Assembly: GCA_963170055.1 (NCBI GenBank)
Contig: CAUJGJ010000085.1
Coordinates: forward strand, 1,497,701 to 1,517,700
DNA: 20,000 nt
Direction of reading: 5' to 3'
Source of the DNA: Halisarca cf. caerulea
Taxonomy: Eukaryota; Porifera; Demospongiae; Chondrillida; Halisarcidae
Each line of letters opens with the position of its first letter. The stretch's first letter is position 1. The position numbers and the translations under genes are program-made. Positions 17,741 through 20,000 of the stretch are shown piece by piece. A model generated the notes under the pieces. The model ran no database searches. It saw only the letters and a program-made list of their open reading frames with translations, and was not told where the DNA came from.

Positions 17741-19697
17741 ATGTGTGTTTGTATTGTGTGTGTACCTTTTTAAGTACTTGTACAACATTGTGCTTGTCTT
17801 TCATGTGGTTTGATGTGATATAATTGTATGTGGTCACTTATATTTGTGTACATGCATACTTACATGTGCTTATGCTAGAATGCAGTGCATGATGATAAGC
17901 TGTATGAACCTTCCTGTGTATCCCTCTGTACATTTGCCGATTTTCTAGGTGAATGCAATAACTGGAACACTTTTCACATCAGATGTGCTAGAATCAGCAA
18001 CAAATAGGCAACAACAACAGCAACAACAACAGCAGCAGCAACAGCAACAGCAAAAGCAACAGCAACATGGCAGCAAGGACTCCTGTGTGTCACAGGGTGA
18101 AGGAAAGGACGGCGAAGAAGAAAGTGTGTTTGATTGGAGTTCTGGCTTGGAAGAACAGGACGATTCCTCCCTCTACTTCTATCCGGATCAAGAGAACATC
18201 ATATTTGCCTCTGCCATTGATGGGTGGGGGTTTGGGTGAGTGAAGATGTTGTAGGCCTAGACAATATGCTATGCTGTAGGCCTAGATAATATGCTATGCT
18301 GTAGGCCTAGACAATATGCTATGCTGTAGGCCTAGACAATATGCTATGCTGTAGGCCTAGATAATATGCTATGCTGTAGGCCTAGATAATATGCTATGCT
18401 GTAGGCCTAGACAATATGCTATGCTGTAGGCCTAGATAATATGCTATGCTGTAGGCCTAGACAATATGATATGCTGTAGGCATATCATCAGAAATACTCC
18501 ACACTCGGTGAAGTTTTGCAACCAGTATTACTCCCAGATTTAGAGAATGGATTTTATTTGCAAACATTGTAGGACATAACTTTTGTGAAGGATACAAATA
18601 ATTACATGTGCTGCAGCCAAAATGCAATGCTGATAAAATTTGTGTGCCTTTTAATGATCTTCTCTGGACACTCCATTCTTCATTAGTAGCACCAGACAGT
18701 GTGCGGAGAAGTACAAAATGTTTGTATCTAGTTTCCTTTGGTAGTGAGTAGGCCATGCATGCTCTGCACAACTCGCATGTTCTACTGTAGTGCAATACGA
18801 TTTTACGTGATGTGTTCTCTTACACCTCAAATTGTTCCTGCAGTATTGGGCACTTTGCACAGCTCTATGCCAAGAAGCTAGGAGTGAGAGAGGAGATTCT
18901 GAGGAAGACCCTTTGGGGAGATTTCTTCCTGAACACAAAGACAAAGAGAATCTACAAGGGGGCTCAGGCTAAAGGGAAGAAGCCACTCTTTGTTCAGTTC
19001 ATTTTGGAGAACATTTGGGCCGTGTACGATGCAGTTGTAGTCAACAGGTGTGTTTTGCACAATGCAATTGTTCTATTCTTCTGGACTTCCGAATCCACTA
19101 GACTTCCTCTCAGAATAGATTCACTCCAGATATTCTCTCAGAATAGATTCACTCCAGATATTCTCTCAGAATAGATTCACTACAGATATTCTCTCAGAAT
19201 AGATTCACTCCAGATATTCTCTCAGAATAGATTCACTCCAGATATTCTCTCAGAATAGATTCACTCCAGATATTCTCTCGGAATAGATTCACTCCAGATA
19301 TTCTCTCAGAATAGATTTACACATACCCTCTCAACTCCCACCCTCTATTATCAGCCACAGACTCTTTGCCCAAATTTTGGTGGATAGTCCAGGCTCACCA
19401 CATATTGGTGTATGTGTATTGTCTTGTTTCTACTCAGGAACAAGGAGAAGATTGAGAAGATCACATCGACACTCAAGTTGAAAGTCTCCATGCGCGACTC
19501 CAAGAACAGCGATTCAAGGACCCACCTCTACGCCATTTGCAGTCAGTGGCTACCGCTAGCCCAGGCTACCCTGGAGATGGTGGTGAATAAGCTCCCGAGC
19601 CCTCTGGATATCGGGGAGGAGAGGGTAGAGAAGCTGATGTGTGAACCGGCTAAAACCTTTGACTCCTTTCCTCCCGAAACCCAAGCTCTCAAGAAAA
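13759..19697 (+). CDS. EFL1: Elongation factor-like GTPase 1 (EFL1/EFTUD1), 5' eight exons
   Basis: EFL1 is an EF-2-like cytoplasmic GTPase that, with SBDS, evicts eIF6 from pre-60S ribosomal subunits. Exons are 13759-13840, 14412-14564, 16074-16135, 16296-16388, 17225-17341, 17949-18235, 18844-19047 and 19438-19697. They join in phase to 419 codons; the family is about 1,100 residues, so the 3' part lies beyond the window. GTPase motifs: G1 AHVDHGKT (23-30), G2 RGITM with Thr66, G3 DSPGH (89-93), G4 NKID (143-146), G5 SAID (257-260). Family blocks such as [32 protein letters not shown] and KLPSPLDI separate it from canonical EF-2. A glutamine tract (190-208) sits in the variable insert between G4 and G5. 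All introns are GT-AG. The start codon lies 289 bp after the UBE2R stop. Confidence 0.95.
14200..14322. repeat. Degenerate short repeats, ATTGTAATCACAATG type
   Basis: Imperfect copies of CATTGTA-ATCACAATG recur about five times in EFL1 intron 1. The motif is itself nearly palindromic (CATTGT/ACAATG). Confidence 0.5.
14412..14564 (+). CDS. EFL1: EFL1 exon 2 (P-loop end and switch I)
   Basis: After TGATGTAG the frame reads [39 protein letters not shown] and [10 protein letters not shown]. It holds the Lys and Thr of G1 and Thr66 of switch I. The donor is A|GTAAGT. Confidence 0.95.
14650..15017. mobile_element. Pogo-type MITE with 91-bp triplication in EFL1 intron 2
   Basis: The right end (reverse CAGTGAAACTTGCTTAGTAT) is followed by TA at 15018-15019. 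The left end CAGAATAGTTCCTTAATAAG is degenerate. The interior holds three copies of a 91-bp unit starting CCTGGTTTAGTACATACTCC at 14683, 14774 and 14865. Confidence 0.7.
15420..15588. mobile_element. Possible degenerate MITE
   Basis: The right side AGTTAAGCAAGTTTGACTTG looks like a pogo-type terminus, and GTCTGGATAAGTCGAATCAC with TAACTTATCC is weakly inverted. The ends are not clear. Confidence 0.3.
15636..15823. mobile_element. 188-bp inverted-repeat element, GGTATTTTT-GAGGGGTAAAA family
   Basis: The left end AGGTATTTTTGAGGGGTAAA and the right end TTTACCCCTCGAAAAATACC are inverse copies. Subterminal sequence resembles the 2041-2550 element. It lies in EFL1 intron 2, about 250 nt before exon 3. 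Confidence 0.7.
16074..16135 (+). CDS. EFL1: EFL1 exon 3 (switch II)
   Basis: The acceptor is TTCATTCAG and the donor GAA|GTAAGT, phase 0. The exon encodes [20 protein letters not shown] followed by E, including the G3 DSPGH motif with the catalytic His equivalent (His93). Confidence 0.95.
16155..16276 (+). repeat. (CA)n tract filling EFL1 intron 3
   Basis: CA repeat broken by several single AAC steps, on the sense strand. The intron is only 160 nt (16136-16295); the tract ends about 20 nt before the acceptor, where a pyrimidine tract would normally be. Confidence 0.95.
16296..16388 (+). CDS. EFL1: EFL1 exon 4
   Basis: A 93-nt phase-0 exon encoding [20 protein letters not shown] then [11 protein letters not shown], the classic translational-GTPase strand-helix block after G3. 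The donor is CAG|GTGAGT. The acceptor lies about 20 nt after a (CA)n tract. Confidence 0.95.
16420..16575. repeat. Short tandem repeat, TACATACAGT type
   Basis: About fifteen 10-bp units (ACATACAGTA with ACACACGCTA and ACATACAATA variants) in EFL1 intron 4. A larger 40-bp period (CAGTACACACGCTACATACA) appears twice. Confidence 0.85.
16928..17115. mobile_element. Pogo-type MITE in EFL1 intron 4 (reference copy)
   Basis: A 188-bp element with ends CAGTAGAATCTCCGAATAAA and (reverse) CAGTGGAACCTCTGATAGCG, and TA on both sides (16926-16927, 17116-17117). It is a near-complete single-copy member of the family seen in fragment form at 3588-3690 and as tandem left ends at 2966-3127. It ends about 110 nt before exon 5. 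Confidence 0.85.
17225..17341 (+). CDS. EFL1: EFL1 exon 5 (G4 motif)
   Basis: A 117-nt phase-0 exon: [39 protein letters not shown]. It contains the guanine-specificity motif NKID. The donor CAA|GTGTGT is the first dinucleotide step of a TG-rich tract of about 420 bp. Confidence 0.94.
17342..17763 (+). repeat. TG/CG compound tract from the EFL1 intron 5 donor
   Basis: About 420 bp of almost strictly alternating pyrimidine-purine sequence beginning at the donor. TG predominates, with CG runs at 17359-17370, 17479-17491 and 17540-17550. Four GCAAACG/GCAAATG blocks near 17491, 17514, 17549 and 17574 show a higher-order unit. The long cysteine-valine frames are artefacts. Confidence 0.95.
17949..18235 (+). 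CDS. EFL1: EFL1 exon 6 (polyQ insert and G5)
   Basis: The acceptor is TTTTCTAG|GTG and the donor GG|GTGAGT. The exon encodes [15 protein letters not shown], then 15 Gln, Lys, 3 Gln, a charged linker, [16 protein letters not shown] and [11 protein letters not shown]. The flanking blocks align with human EFL1 around its own poorly conserved insert. Confidence 0.94.
18009..18065 (+). repeat. CAA/CAG trinucleotide tract coding for polyQ
   Basis: Mixed CAA and CAG codons encode 15 Gln, one Lys (AAG) and 3 Gln inside EFL1 exon 6. Mixed codons usually mean a repeat that is less slippage-prone than pure CAG. Confidence 0.97.
18251..18475. repeat. 25-bp minisatellite, nine copies
   Basis: The unit starts GTAGGCCTAGA(C/T)AATATGCT and ends ATGCT. 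Copies are identical except for one c/t site and one c-to-a change in the last copy. The array starts 15 nt after the EFL1 exon 6 donor. Each unit holds the palindrome TAGGCCTA. Confidence 0.97.
18844..19047 (+). CDS. EFL1: EFL1 exon 7
   Basis: The acceptor is TTCCTGCAG. The exon encodes [43 protein letters not shown] and YDAVVVN, matching the EFL1 region after the G domain. The donor is AG|GTGTGT, here without a following microsatellite. Confidence 0.94.
19111..19318. repeat. 28-bp minisatellite, seven copies plus a partial one
   Basis: The unit starts CAGAATAGATTCACTCCAGA and ends TATTCTCT, with two single-base variants. In EFL1 intron 7, ending about 120 nt before exon 8. Copies are nearly identical, so the array is young or homogenised. 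Confidence 0.97.
19438..19697 (+). CDS. EFL1: EFL1 exon 8
   Basis: The acceptor is CTACTCAG|G. The exon encodes [53 protein letters not shown] and [13 protein letters not shown]. The donor A|GTATGT leads straight into (TG)n. The expected continuation (a block like AF...DTAPVIVFVSKM in relatives) is not found before the window ends. Confidence 0.94.
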
Positions 19698-19699
<2 letters not shown>

Positions 19700-19779
<80 letters not shown>

Positions 19780-19806
19780 ATGTGTTTGTGTGTGTGTGTG
19801 TGTGTG
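19700..19806 (+). repeat. (TG)n tract at the EFL1 intron 8 donor
   Basis: It starts within the donor GTATGTGTG and includes a CGTGCGTGCGTG block at about 19762-19778. Sense orientation. Confidence 0.95.
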
Positions 19807-20000
19807 AGTGGTTGCACTACTGGGGTTCATTTTGGATGGGTTTTGCCCTTTGATAAAATCTCATCCCTTTTCGAAACTGTGGACACTTTAGTCATGCGTA
19901 TATAGATAAACAGCTCCCCCCCCCCCCCCAATTTTTTTCCAGAAATTTTCCTCTCCCAGGACGATTTCCAAATAAAGTGGGTAGCGGGTGAAGTAAGCAA

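Noticed and set aside
18651..18944. Minus-strand ORFs of 97 and 112 codons over 18457-18944
   Set aside because: Antisense to EFL1 intron 6 and exon 7; no similarity to known proteins and no supporting signals.
19917..19930. Poly-C run followed by poly-T
   Set aside because: Simple homopolymers; the length may be uncertain from sequencing, and no function is suggested beyond a possible acceptor pyrimidine tract.
19971..19976. AATAAA near the right edge
   Set aside because: EFL1 is only about 40 percent complete here, so this is an intronic or exonic chance match, not its polyadenylation signal.
1..20000. CRISPR array, integron, prophage or bacterial operon
   Set aside because: The direct repeats are contiguous without unique spacers, and the genes are spliced eukaryotic genes.

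Overview
This is nuclear DNA from an intron-rich animal, most likely a marine invertebrate. Three conserved eukaryotic genes are split by spliceosomal introns, the EFL1 exon 6 carries a CAA/CAG glutamine tract, and the introns are full of (TG)n microsatellites and short TA-flanked inverted-repeat elements. A basal metazoan such as a sponge is possible, but nothing in the window fixes the species.

Layout. (1) 1-4420, minus strand: the 5' part of PSMA4 (20S proteasome subunit alpha-3/alpha type 4). Coding exon 1 is a lone ATG at 4418-4420, exon 2 is 2686-2891 and exon 3 (1-75) runs off the left edge. (2) 4421-6661: a divergent intergenic region with a CRE-like site next to PSMA4, possible 5' UTR splice sites for the next gene, a pogo-type MITE and a tRNA-like remnant. 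(3) 6662-13469, plus strand: a complete five-exon UBE2R (CDC34-type E2 ubiquitin-conjugating enzyme), 244 codons. (4) 13470-13758: a 289-bp gap that must hold the UBE2R 3' end and the EFL1 promoter (C/EBP-like and CRE palindromes). (5) 13759 to the right edge, plus strand: the first eight exons of EFL1 (EFTUD1, a GTPase that releases eIF6 from 60S subunits), 419 codons of a protein that is normally about 1,100 residues long.

Functionally, PSMA4 and UBE2R form a divergent pair from one pathway: SCF E2 ubiquitin transfer and proteasomal degradation. EFL1 belongs to ribosome maturation.

No virus, toxin, CRISPR array or transposase gene was seen. The most unusual material is non-coding. First, (TG)n tracts lie on the sense strand of the genes in nine of ten cases, and five of them begin at the 5' splice site. 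Second, related MITE copies in the window show the single-copy and the tandemly amplified state of the same left-end or internal segment, including a 17-bp satellite of 21 units that has only about 2 units in its sister element. Third, complementary (CA)n and (TG)n tracts flank an in-frame exon pair of EFL1. Exon boundaries were read by eye from conserved protein frame, phase and GT-AG sites.
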